Position numbers and translations under genes: made by a program. From Triops longicaudatus (lineage: Eukaryota; Arthropoda; Branchiopoda; Notostraca; Triopsidae), in assembly GCA_022885665.1 (NCBI GenBank), contig JAGQDJ010000023.1:496001-560000 (forward strand): a stretch of DNA of 64,000 bases, in the 5' to 3' direction. Under the pieces are notes generated by a model. That model had not been told where the DNA came from and searched no databases. It saw only the letters and a program-made list of their open reading frames with translations. Positions within the stretch are counted from its first letter, which is position 1. Each line of letters opens with the position of its first letter. Of the stretch, positions 1 to 11,231 are shown piece by piece.

Positions 1-597
1 CATACAGATTGTGATCGTCATGCAATGGCTGACAATTTAGATGAAATAGGGCGCGTAAGTAAGGATAACGCTACATTGAATGTGTGCATACGTCATACAC
101 GCTACAACTTTTCACGCAATCGGCTAGAAGCGAATCATAAATTGCTTCTTTTACCCTGAAAGCTTTTCCCGATTGACAATCGGTAACAGCTGTAGCAACT
201 TATCTTTATAAAAGGCGATTTGCGTGAAAAGTTGCAGTGTGTATAGGTCTTAGCTTAGTGCTTCTTAACTGTGCGTAAATTACCCATAATAAGTAAAAGT
301 CGCTCGGATTTGGGTAACTAAGCCTACGCCATAGAAAATTTAGAGTAAAGTGTCTTGGTATTTACTTCTTTGAACATTTTAAATCCGAAAGATTTGAATG
401 CTAAAATAGCTTGTCTTACCCACCACGGTACAAATTTAGCAGGACTTACTCTTGTTGTCGTTTTAAACTTCGGTTTTCTTGAATTACTACTTTTTTCTTC
501 GAACTGTACGTTACGTTGGTAACAGAGGTTTCCTGTTCGGCGATTCCGGGTAACGGGCGGAAACTATGGAGAAACGCTGTCGTCGCATTTGATTTGA
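1..597 (+). CDS. possible 3' end of an unrecognised gene (two candidate exons)
   Basis: Bases 1-54 are open in one frame and end at a consensus GTAAGT donor, with last codons reading MADNLDEIGR. An acceptor at 525 opens a phase-compatible (phase 0) stretch from 526 to a TGA at 595-597, reading RFPVRRFRVTGGNYG and 8 more residues. The intron between would hold the 98-241 MITE. The gene would enter from outside the window or begin at the ATG at 25. No family is recognised, and the acceptor lacks a tight pyrimidine tract. Open stretches this short occur by chance, so this is a weak prediction. Confidence 0.2.
98..241. mobile_element. 144-bp MITE with 27-bp TIRs and TA target duplication
   Basis: The left end reads CACGCTACAACTTTTCACGC from 98. 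The reverse complement of the right end, read back from 241, is CACACTGCAACTTTTCACGC. The two match over about 27 bp with two mismatches and one gap. A TA dinucleotide flanks each side (96-97 and 242-243). No ORF fits inside, so this is a non-autonomous TA-inserting (Tc1/mariner-superfamily-like) element. No second copy was noticed in the window. Confidence 0.7.
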
Positions 598-1330
598 TTC
601 ACTCTTGATTTTGCCTAATCGTATGGAACTGGAAATACTTCATTCATCGTTCAAGATCTTAACTGAAAACGGAACCGGAATAGATTGTCGATCATTCCCT
701 AGAAGTAGATTTTCTAGCCCGATTTATTAAGGAATCTACAACCTTGAAGAGTTTATTTAAGCTGTGTAAGAGTTAAAACATCTAGTACGTCACTTTTAAA
801 AGCATACCGATTTTTTATTATAGAACTCTAGCTATGTAAACTTTAGCGTAGGTTAGCTGCTTCGGCACAAGTTTAGTTGCAAGAGACTATATACTTTAAT
901 ACTGCCCTCGTTCCGAATTCAAGCTTTCAATGGATAGCTCGATTGTGTCTCATAGTGATCTCACGAACAGTAACAATTAAGAAGCAACTCTAACGGCGGA
1001 AACGTTAATACCTATACATAATATTACATATATCACTGAATACGTACTATCACTGAAGCTTTCCATTGTTTTTCTGAATACTTTTTAAATTCGTTACGCG
1101 TTTCGCCAACTGTCCAGCTTCGGATCCCCGGACCGAATAGCTCGACATAACCAGTTACATTCACTTCAATCACGTGAATCGCTCAGTCTAGCCAACGAGC
1201 TAGATTTTTTTTTTCTTTTTGTAATTGGTTAATGTACAAAAAGCTTACTTACGTTTTTTTCATTGTACTAGATCTGTATTTTCCCAAAATGAAAAAGAAA
1301 AAATGATGCACTGTAATATTTGTCCTATTT

Positions 1331-1736
1331 TTAAGATAACAGGGGCTTTAGCTTCCCTTCCTTGTGCAATTGTCTTGTATCAGTACCACCACCTATGCAT
1401 TTTCCGTTTACAAATACCCGGGGGACCTATGAAAAGAAAGATACATATGCTGTATTACGTAATTGTATGCTATACTGTGCTGGCGCCGGTCATTTCACCC
1501 AAGATTTTTTGCATTTCTGATCCCTGCGGATGCTGATCCAATTCCACAACTTTGAAAGGGTATCCTATTTCTTCGAAAACCTACGAAAGAATGCAACTAA
1601 ATGACTAAAAAAGAACGAATAATGATTTTCTTACGTTTTTGGCCATGGTGCAATAGGGGCAGTAGCTTTTTGAAAAAATCATGACTTTGTTAGAAGACAC
1701 CATCTCCTTAATCGAGTTTGCAGGCGAGGCACTCAT
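1331..1736 (-). CDS. glutaredoxin, dithiol CPYC class
   Basis: Small thiol-disulfide oxidoreductase that uses glutathione to reduce protein disulfides and glutathione mixed disulfides. Three coding exons: 1736-1635, 1580-1476 and 1426-1331, all phase 0, with introns of 54 and 49 bp. The 100-residue product has the active site CPYC at residues 26-29, preceded by VMIFSKSY. It also has the cis-proline TVP at 69-71 and the glutathione-binding GGGTDT at 81-86. Length matches single-domain cytosolic glutaredoxins. There is no N-terminal extension for mitochondrial targeting, so the cytosol is the likely site. Grx1 versus Grx2 orthology is not decided. It lies tail-first downstream of Van Gogh on the same strand, with no sign of co-regulation. 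Confidence 0.96.
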
Positions 1737-3892
1737 TGTGTTTTCTGCCAAAAGCGAACTCGATGATCCACCCATAAATTACAAAACCGCAGATGGAAAC
1801 GTTGACCGGACGAGAAAAGTTTCTGGGCAAAATCCCTTCGTGCTTTACGTTTTTGTTTGCGTTTTGAATACAAGACTCCCATAGAGCCTGTCCACACCAG
1901 CTAAGTCCACTATTTTAACCACTGTAGGCGTATCCCTTCCACTTCTTGCATCTAGCTCAAAACGAATCCGAATAAACTGAATAAATAAATTACAAATGTT
2001 GACTACTTTTCTTTGTAAATTAAGCTCATGTTTTCTATCACAAATCCGTAAGTGAGAAGAGTTTTGATCCTCTGGCCACACAACATCAAGGTCCATGCTC
2101 TTACAGTGCAGTAGCGATAAGGTATTCCTTCCAGAAAGTATGTGAGTCAGTTGAATCTTATGTACGCTTACTTCATGTCCGAACTATCTTGTCCAGATCA
2201 TTAATTTAGTATTCAGAGTTTTAGTTAGCTGGCAAGTCCCTTAGGGGTTTGCCCATTTTATTTACTTGATTATTGAACCCCAACTTCACGGAAAGTAACA
2301 GGGTGTGAACGAAAACCTGGTTAGGCATTTAATGGGGAGGTCTTAAACAATGGGTATGAATAAACTGGGCAAAATTCTTCTTTTTATTGTAATCTTTATT
2401 GAAGACATGCCATTCCAAAGGTACATCTGAATAAGGGAAATTTGAAAAGGAATGAATATGAGAATGTTTATAAAATGATTATTCAATTAAAATGAACATC
2501 CTAGGTACGGTGTCGGATTTTGAAATCCTGGGTATGGCCCCGCTTGTATTACGTGCAGGTCGGTATCCAAGATTTGTTTCTGGAGGTTAACCCATATCTC
2601 CTCTGGGTACGGAGGTAGCTACAAGGTTTTCAGCATTGAAGTAGTAACGTTTAGTCGTATAATGTTGTTTAGGTATTGGACGCAGTGTATTTAGTACGAA
2701 GCTCCAAGTTTAGTTTATAGATATACGTTGTTTCCATTGATGGAGGCTGCGCCTGTAAACGAATATTGTTTCCGAAAAGTGCGACGAAACGCAGGTCGAA
2801 CTTCCCGCGAATTTTATGAACTGGAGTTAAATACTTGGAGCAAAAACATACAGGAGTAGCACGAATGTATTTGCTGCCGTATTGCTTGACTAATGTGCGA
2901 TCACTGTAGACATGCCTTTTGCCCGCTTCTGAAATTCTTCGTCGTCTTTTACGGCCACTTTTGCCTTGAATTGATGCTATCGGCATTACTGTCCTCAACG
3001 GTTCCACTTTTTTTTAAAAAAAAATTATCGCCGTTTCCTCAAAATGTTTACTGCATTTGACTTACTACTTGTTTCCCTTTTTCGCGCGTAATATTTTTCC
3101 TTACGTGTTCTTCGGTTTATGTATCTAATCGAAGGTAAACTTTTACATTTCTTTAGGTTAAATTTTGAAATACCATTGTAGTGGAAAATTTACTGAATAT
3201 TTGACACTATCACGAAAGCAAAACGTGTACAAAAGCACATGTCAAGTTTTATAATCATTATGTCACGGACCATTCCACAAAATTGACACCTTTGAATTTT
3301 TCGGTTAGCTTTTTGTTTTAGGTAGATTTCCTTTTCGTTCTTTCACAAAAGGCTACTTGATATGTTTTTTTTTCTTTTGTAAAAGATATCGGTGAAAAAC
3401 GCACAAACTTCCACGGATTTGTTCAGGTTTCATCATTAATATTTGCTTTTCACTGCATGAACTCGTAATATTGTAAATTTTCAGCACACTGCTCATTTGG
3501 TTCTGTAGCTGGTAGCTAGGACAAACAATTTCCAAGGTTTATTTATATAGGAGAGACTAGATTTTTTACATGCGATCATTTCAACAAGCCTGTCTGTCCA
3601 CATGGCCGGAGCACAGAGCTAATGTATGTACACTACATCCAGCGTACAAAATGAGAGCTATGAAAGTTTGAATAGAAGTGAATCTTGATGAACAGCTCTG
3701 TTGCAGCGGAAATCTTCTGTAGAAACGTTGCGTTGCACGTGCCAAACAAAAATGCAGCGCACATTCTTTTCTCATAATCTTTTTACTGGAGTATTTACAT
3801 GCGTTTCACGAGTATTTGCACACATGTTTGCAATGAGGATAAAAACCTGAGTGCTGGGGCAGAAGAAACAACACGTTCTTAGCTCTTCAGTT
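1737..3892 (-). other. spacer between glutaredoxin and Van Gogh, including the Van Gogh 3' UTR
   Basis: No gene can be supported here. An AATAAA on the minus strand (3543-3538) lies about 350 bp beyond the Van Gogh stop and probably ends its transcript. Two open stretches on the minus strand, 2986-2669 (basic, contains KRRRR) and 2096-1845 (contains IVDLAGVD), have no recognisable family and no convincing splice partners. Confidence 0.5.
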
Positions 3893-6536
3893 TCAAACGG
3901 ATGTTTCCGAGCTTAATCGTAGCACAAATTTGTTACATTTAGGATCGATGATTTCTTCCGTTACGTTGTAATGTGGAAGTTTAGATATTCTACATAGTAA
4001 AGACACATCGTTCTGTCTTAGCTGAAAAACCGTGTCGTGCTCAATGCCACGGGATAATAGCACGTCGCAAATGAGCGACCATGTCTGCACAGGTGTGTGT
4101 TCCTTATCGTTCTGTAGAGTAAATTCTTTAGTTGCAAGATTGACACTACCCAAACTTCGCATTTTACCTGTAGTACAGGTGACGCCACCAAGAATTTTTC
4201 TACGAATGCCCTGGCACTCATATCATGACTTAAGCATAATGCCAAATGCTGCAGTATGGTTTCTACTGAATGTCTAGGCTGCTGCCGAGTTATTCTCAAA
4301 TATTTCTGCAAGGGTCTAGCCATGGATGGAAAAACGGCTTGTGCAGCTTCGTAAGGGTCCATAGGCACACCGGGACCTAAACGTCGTTTAGAAAGAGAAG
4401 TTTATTATGAATTAATTTTTAACTTTACTGCTTATGATGTTTTATACCTGGTTCTTCGTGCAGTCTTCGGATATGTGTGAAAGCTTCCTCAGCAGCAGTA
4501 ATAAGTCTGGCACGACGCTTCTTAAGTCGTCGTTCGTACTCGTGCTCTTCGTAAAATCTTTCGTTATGACTCGAATCCCGTCTTCGAACTGGCATGACGT
4601 TTTGTGAATTCTGCTCAATTGAAATAAAAATAAGACATCTTAAAATCCTTTCAATAAGGTGTAGTTCATTCACACGTACTGTAACGCCGCTGTTGGTGCC
4701 ATCAACGTCGTAAAACTTAAAGGAAGAAGAATTGGATTGGTGTAACTTCGATTGCGATCTTTTGCTCGGCAGTCGGTCCAAGTACGGGTTGTAGATGGGA
4801 AAGTCTGTGTAATATCTGTCTAGCAGCCACACCGCTGCTCTTTGGATGGAAAGTTGTCCAATAGGGTATCCTTTGGATGCGCCATCCGGACTTCGTACGA
4901 CGTGCATGTAGTAACGCGGTGGTATTTGGCGAATTTCCAGCAACAGCACTGCAGCGCAGTGCACGAAAAGCAATGCGTCAACCAAGGACAGTGCAAAAAC
5001 CACAATAGCCTGTTGCATTGATTCAGTAATTTTCATTGTTTCAAAACACCGTAATTCGATGTACTTGATAACTGAGCTGGTCTTGTTGCTCGACGACTCG
5101 CACGCCGTAAAACAGGCAATACGCGAATGTAAGTACAAACACAAGGATGAGAACCAAAGTCCTTAAGAAGAATATTCTTGGCATAGTGGCTCTAGGTGTC
5201 CGCCAAAACACAGCCCAGGTTCCCAGGGCCAGTAAAAGAAGTTTGAAGGTAAACGAGATCAGCAAACCTTCGCATTCGGCCCCACACTGAAGTTGCTCGG
5301 CAGGAATCGGCACAATCTGTTTTCGCAAAAGCTCGTTAATACGCATGCAGCAGCGTAACTGATCCTTAAAAACTAAAATTCGTCCATACTTGAAGCCGCG
5401 GTAAGAGCACCATAACGATGGGGCTGAGGAAGGCAAACAATGCCAGGATGGCACTCACAATGGATCCCATGTATCGCTGGCACCGAAACGCCCAATCCAG
5501 CGCCAATTGATGAGGGTCATTGAAAAGATCACGGTTAGGGTCCCCAGCACCGATCCTTGATACATCTTCCATAGACCCGGACGCCACAGAAGTATTACCC
5601 GTTACGGCTGTCGTGTTATCGGCCCATCCATCATCCTGAAATTCCAGAAATTAGGTCTGAATCAAAACATACAAGGTAGAATACAACAACGGAGTAATAA
5701 AAGTCTGAATGGAGAAAACTTGGCTTTATGGGACTATATACTGCTGTCAGTATTGCAGCAACATGAAGCTATAATCCATAAACAAAGACCTGACAGCAAT
5801 AAACAAAAAGGTATACGGTTCGACGTCTTCCAACAAAGTGTTTATACCTGCGGCAAGATTTGCACTTCAATGACTTCGTGGTTAGGTCGACTTTCGGAAG
5901 GCAAATTAGGTGAAGCCAAAGATACGGTTGTTGATAATGGAGACGTCAGTTCCCTCATTTGGTGACCTCGAGTACTTCTATGGCTATAGGGGTACAAAAG
6001 AAAAGCAATCTTAAAAATTATGATCTCTCTCTCAAGGAAGTTGAGTTCGACTATTGGGAGAGTCGTTTCTATGTTATAACACATAAAAGAATTACAAGAA
6101 GAAGCAAAGGGTGACGTACAAAAAATCTGTATAAAAAAGGCAAAGAAAATTCAGGTCCATACCTTTGAGATCGGTGGTTCGGGGAACGATGACTATGAGA
6201 GTGTCCCCCATTATGGCGATGGCGTTTGGAACGTGGTCCGATTTCTGATTTGACCGATTGCACTTCATCTCCATCACGGTCCCTGACTGTGAGACTGCCA
6301 GGTTCTGTACCTGACGGATGCTTATTGTACCGTTCTAGAGTGCCTCCATTCCACGTCGGATAAGAAGGAACGTGACCATTGAGCTGGAATCCGTTGCTGC
6401 CTGGTAATAGCAGGCCGTTCTTGACACCGTGGAGGCCATTAGGCAAGCCAAGTATAGGCGTGGAGCGGGGGGATGAAGTGGTCAATTTGTTCGGGGACTC
6501 AAGAGGCGATTCTTGTTGCAATAAGTAGCTCGACAT
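3893..6536 (-). CDS. Vang: Van Gogh / Strabismus planar cell polarity protein
   Basis: Four-pass membrane protein of the core planar cell polarity complex, partner of Prickle. Eight exons: 6536-6163, 5977-5848, 5635-5390, 5316-5065, 5009-4680, 4610-4448, 4376-4168 and 4111-3893. They join in frame to 640 residues, above the roughly 520-585 usual for Vang proteins because of a longer N-terminus. The N-terminus is rich in Ser, His and Arg. Membrane segments lie near residues 223-249, 268-288, 297-322 and 335-360. Family-specific stretches include CEGLLISFTFKL, SLVDALLFVH, RRRDSSHNERFYEE, AEEAFTHIRRL and MDPYEAAQAVFPSMAR. The C-terminus ends ETSV, the PDZ-binding motif. Internal introns are short (52-212 bp). 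The exon 3/4 junction has several possible acceptors; the 73-bp intron was chosen because it keeps frame and spacing. The start has a good AAAAATG context; any 5' UTR exon is not resolved. Confidence 0.98.
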
Positions 6537-9500
6537 TTTTGGCGTCCCCCTGTTACGCTAATATTCTTTGACGCATCAGCTGCACGTAGTTAACGTTTCT
6601 TCTCGGTGAACAACCAACTACAAATTAGGGCTACTCGCAACTGAGGAATTTTGGTTCACAAACCGTGGATTATTATGGTCGCCAAGAAAATTGAGATACT
6701 TGGCCCTTTCTAGTAACGCCGTGGAGTACTTTGCTGTGTGCGAAGCGCGGAGTAACAAGGTATAACAGGTAACATGGTGGTATAATTTGTCCCCCTGCTG
6801 GCGTTTTACGACCAGGAAACGCTGTTTTCGGGCTCGACTTTATTTAGCAGGGGCTTCTTTCTCACAATCCGAAAGAAATGGGCACCGCGGGAAAGCAAAA
6901 GGACAAGCGTCTTCGGCGTCTTATCTAGCTCTCAAGGGTTTATTCGCATTCCCAAGGGAGCCGCAGCCTTCATCACTCCTGAAAATATAACACAATACTA
7001 ATAAATACATCATGCTTGCAACAAACGAACTTTTTGTTCTATCTCTCCGAAGGAACAACAAATGTTTTAGAATCAAGGTCTTTGTCAAACGTCATTCAAA
7101 GATTTTTACGAGTCCAACTATTCCGCGTAGTAAATAAAAGAACCATGCATTTAGTTCGTTTAATGTATTATTATTATTAAAAAATTTATAAAAGGCGTGT
7201 GAGCGTAGCTCGTTGCCTTTACCTTTCTTCATTTATTTTTGCAAATGTGGAGCTCATTAACAATTCGCCTTTTTTAATTGGGATTTAATTATTGTTACGT
7301 CGTGTAATGTGTAAACTACACTTGACAGTCAAGGTTCAGCTTCTCAGTTTACTTTTATATATATTTTATCAACAAAACTCAGTTCATGGAAAAGTTCACG
7401 AAACTGAAGGGTATATGAAACTGTAGAGGTTTAAGAGCGTAGGCTTGTTTCAAATGGCATATTGTGTTCTCAAATTTAGCTTAGTTTATTTACTGTTATT
7501 ACCGTGTTTTATTGTTTTTATAATTTACTTAATTTCCTTATGTGTTAAAATATTCCTAATCCCCCTATTCACTTGGGCGAAAAGCTCAACCCGGCTTTGA
7601 TTCTTTCTTGCCACAGAATTCGATTCAAGCTTGAAGTTGTGTTTTCGTTCTCTTACATAATCGAGTTTGAAAGGGTGAGAGCAAAGGATGGAAAGGGGGT
7701 GTTTGGTTAACAGCATGATAAATAACAAAATTCGAGCAGCTTTTAACCATTTTAAATCATTAGGCGATGGGCTGTGAAACTTTGCCGGTACTGTTTGATC
7801 TGAAAAGCACCCGCTGAAAGCAATTTTGCTACGCTCTCGCGCCTTCCTGCGCACATTCAACATTTAATGCTAACGATTCGAACAAGGTATTCCCACCGAA
7901 AAGGGGGAAATTGGTTCCGTTCACAAAAAGGTTCAAGCTTCGAAACTTGTTTAGCCTCAGAAAGTATTCCGTAATCGACTTTCGATCCGCGTTTATAGCC
8001 TTTAAGTCAAAACACCCGATCTTCAGTCGAGCTAAGGTCTTGTATTTTAGTACGGTTCGATAGACATTTTTTTCTTTCCGAGACAAGGCATGGCAGACAC
8101 GGAAAAGCACCGTCTCTAGCATCGTTGTTCTAAGCCGAGTCGAGGTTTCTTATTGCGAGGGTGGAGGATTCATTGTTGGATCAATAGCTTGCTAGATCTT
8201 CTAAGAGGGCAAAGGGCTTTCACATAACGAATCGCTTTCATTCTTGTGCAGCAAAAGGGGTGGCATATTTCATTTTTTTATGACGGCCATTGTTACCCTC
8301 TCCCGAAACCCTTAGAACCGTAGAGCTTGCAAGATCATTCTTTCCACGGTCCTGGTGCAAAGCTAGCATTCCCCCACAAATGCGTAATTTCAGCTCGGTA
8401 AGGCCCTGCCTCATTCGGCGGGTCTTTCATCTCATCTCATTACGGCAGATATGAGATACTATATGCAACATTTATATACGTGCCGTCTGGAATTATCTAG
8501 TCGTAAAAGCTACAAAGGGAGGAGGCGGCCCAAAGAAAAGCACAGACCAAGTAATCATACGAACAAAACTTTCAGTTTATTTTATAAAAAGCATACTAGG
8601 CATTTTATGATTGCGGGACAGATACCTTGCACGTGGAATAACCAAGTACTGGCATTGCAGCGCAGTGAAAGTGCTCCATAATTTTTGGTCTTTAACACTG
8701 GTGAGTGCGGATTATTCAAAAACACCGGCGTCAGCTTCACACAATTTATCATGAGCTGTAGAAAATACACTTTTCGTGTAGCAGACTATACCCTAAGCAA
8801 AGTACTCGCTTTTGTGAGAACTATTCTGACGCCCCAAAACGTACGAAAAAAATAATACTTGCAAAATATACTAAAAATATAACACTAACAAACATTAAAA
8901 ATAAGAAAAATACGAAAAGCGATAGTGATAACAATACTAGTAAAGAACGGAAATTCTGCATTTCAGTCAAGACTGAAGCAAAGAATACTGGGAAAGTTCT
9001 ACAAAACACGGGTTTTTCCTACAAAAAGTGAGTCATCCAAAGTTTCTTTCTGATTTTTTTATCGGTGTCTTTTCGTATTTTTTATTTGCTTTTTGTTACG
9101 ATAAGTAAGAAATTTTGCATGATTTTTACATTCCACTTTAAAGCCCCCTGACTAACAATAAAAAGGAGTCACTACGCTCGAGGCAGCCATTTGTGGCCCG
9201 TTCTTGCCGAGGGGTGTTTTTGGAATTCTTCTGCTGCTTCCCACTTCATGTACTGTACGCTACATCTTGGAAGTTGAAAGCAGATCAATAACGTTCACTC
9301 TTCTGACGCTCTATTGTTTGCAGAACCAATTCATGTTGATGGGTTGGCTCTTTGTGAAATTTAGGAAAAAAAGGCTAACAGCAGAACCTTTATTTGAAAG
9401 AGTTGCGATGACAGAAAAAGCGCATTCTCTTCTTTGTCATCTTCTCGTTTTAGGTGCAGCTCCTGTAAGACAGTTCCCGTTTTGGCAGTTCAACGACACG

Positions 9501-10338
9501 CTTAACCACTTGTCATATCCAAGAGTTGGGCTCTTAAGCCTGGCTCCCCGAGCCACCGTCAAAGTCGCCACAGCGGACTGATGTTATCAGATTCCTGAGC
9601 AGCCAAAATATACGATCGCTTATACGACGGACGTTCATGTTCAATTTACTTTTTAAAGTTGCCTACCCCGTAACGAATGTGAAATGCACTAGCGTGGATG
9701 GCATTATCGGGGTAGCGCACCAAACATGGGAAAGTAGCACCGTTTCTTTTACTTTTCTTGCTGAGTTTTGCAAAGTAACCATTGCCTTGTTACTCACGTC
9801 TCTTCTACGCTCGGTTATTAATTTAATAAGCAGCACCCAGGGAAGCTTGTTGTATCTTAACGTCAATAGCAACGAAGGTTAACACTCGCACCTAAACCGA
9901 GATGCCAGATGTGTTTTCCGCCAGTGAGGAACACACCCTGAGTTTACGAAATGCTTAAAATTCTGCAGCACCGCCCTGCACGTAGGTTTTATTCGTTTCG
10001 CCAATCAATTTGCTTGGGCGACAGCGTAATTTAAGCTAGCTGAAAGAACGCGGCTATTATATGAGTCTGCCTAGGTCAGCCATTGCTGATTTGTCAAGAT
10101 GGGAGCATCATAAAGCATCTGTAGAGACCTCGCAAAGTCTTCAACCTGTTCCTCAACCCGTTTTCGGAATGTTCTTAACCCGAGTGAGTAAAAACGCCAA
10201 GTTGGCTTAGGGCAATTTTTAGACAAAAGAAAAGGACAACCAAGAACGTTGGAAAGGGAGAGAAGTGTGGAGAGAAAAGGAGCAAGATGAATACAGAAAG
10301 GTTAGCATTCTCATGCTGTGTCGTCCCTCAAGGAAGGA

Positions 10339-10370
10339 TTTTTTTTTTTTTTTTTTTTGGGGGGGGGGGG
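10339..10370. repeat. homopolymer junction, T20 followed by G12
   Basis: Twenty T directly followed by twelve G. This is the longest homopolymer structure in the window. It has no coding context. The G run could form a quadruplex, but such tracts are also prone to sequencing and assembly length error. Confidence 0.9.
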
Positions 10371-11201
10371 CGCCTTGATGTATACATTGGTGCTGGCGTT
10401 GGGTTCACGTGGCTCAGTTCTCATTCTCACCCTGTCTGCCTTGGACTATAGCTCGCTTTAGGCATTGGCAACCGCGGACCTTTTGCCTTTCGTGGGCTTC
10501 CAATGGCATTGGCCCTGCCCTTAGCAGCTTGATGAAGACTGACGAAGGAGTTGTTCCTTCTTTAACTGCTCTAAAAGGCCTCAGCTCGGCTTCTCTCACG
10601 GAGACAAGGTGCAGAACAAAGATCACGTGCGATAATCGGAGATCTAGGAGAATAGGAAACTAATGTGACGATGGCCTACAGGTTTGAAAGGGTTCAAGGC
10701 GCATATTTAAGTAAAAAACATTCGGATGATGACTGGTAAAGATCCGAAACCAAGATTTCAACCCTTTAGTGTTAAAATGAACCCGCATGTCTGGGATTAC
10801 CGGTCGTGAAATACAATATGAATTAGGCTGACAACGAGTTCTAAATCGAGAAAAATGGTGCTCTGGAAAGTTACTGATGAATATTCATTGTTACACATAT
10901 TTAAGGGTATTACTTGGGAGAGCGGGTTTGGAATACAGGAGTGGGCTTTGTTCCCGGATGTTTATAAGACATAAACATAAAGTGCAAATCTCCTAAGTTG
11001 CAGCATAGCTGCTAAAATTAGCCCCCCTTCTCCTATCTTTTCACCTCTAGCTCGCCCCTATTTGGTGACGCGGTCGTTCTAGGCGAAATTTTTGAATTAA
11101 GCTATCAGTACTAACAACGCGCTGGAAATCCCTGTATTCGTTATTATATTAATTGCATGTTATTAATCTTCTACTTCGTGAACCACGGAATTTCATTTGT
11201 T

Positions 11202-11231
11202 CCAAGTCTGCATGATATCATGCAGACTTGG
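11202..11231. repeat. perfect 30-bp palindrome with no spacer
   Basis: Arms of 15 bp (CCAAGTCTGCATGAT and its exact complement) meet at the centre between 11216 and 11217. Neither flanking base continues the symmetry. It has no coding context and no visible target duplication. Confidence 0.9.

Noticed and set aside
1845..2096. Minus-strand ORF containing IVDLAGVDRL, resembling the kinesin switch II motif
   Set aside because: No P-loop, switch I or neighbouring kinesin exons on the strand; the ORF stops soon after; a single short motif is within chance.
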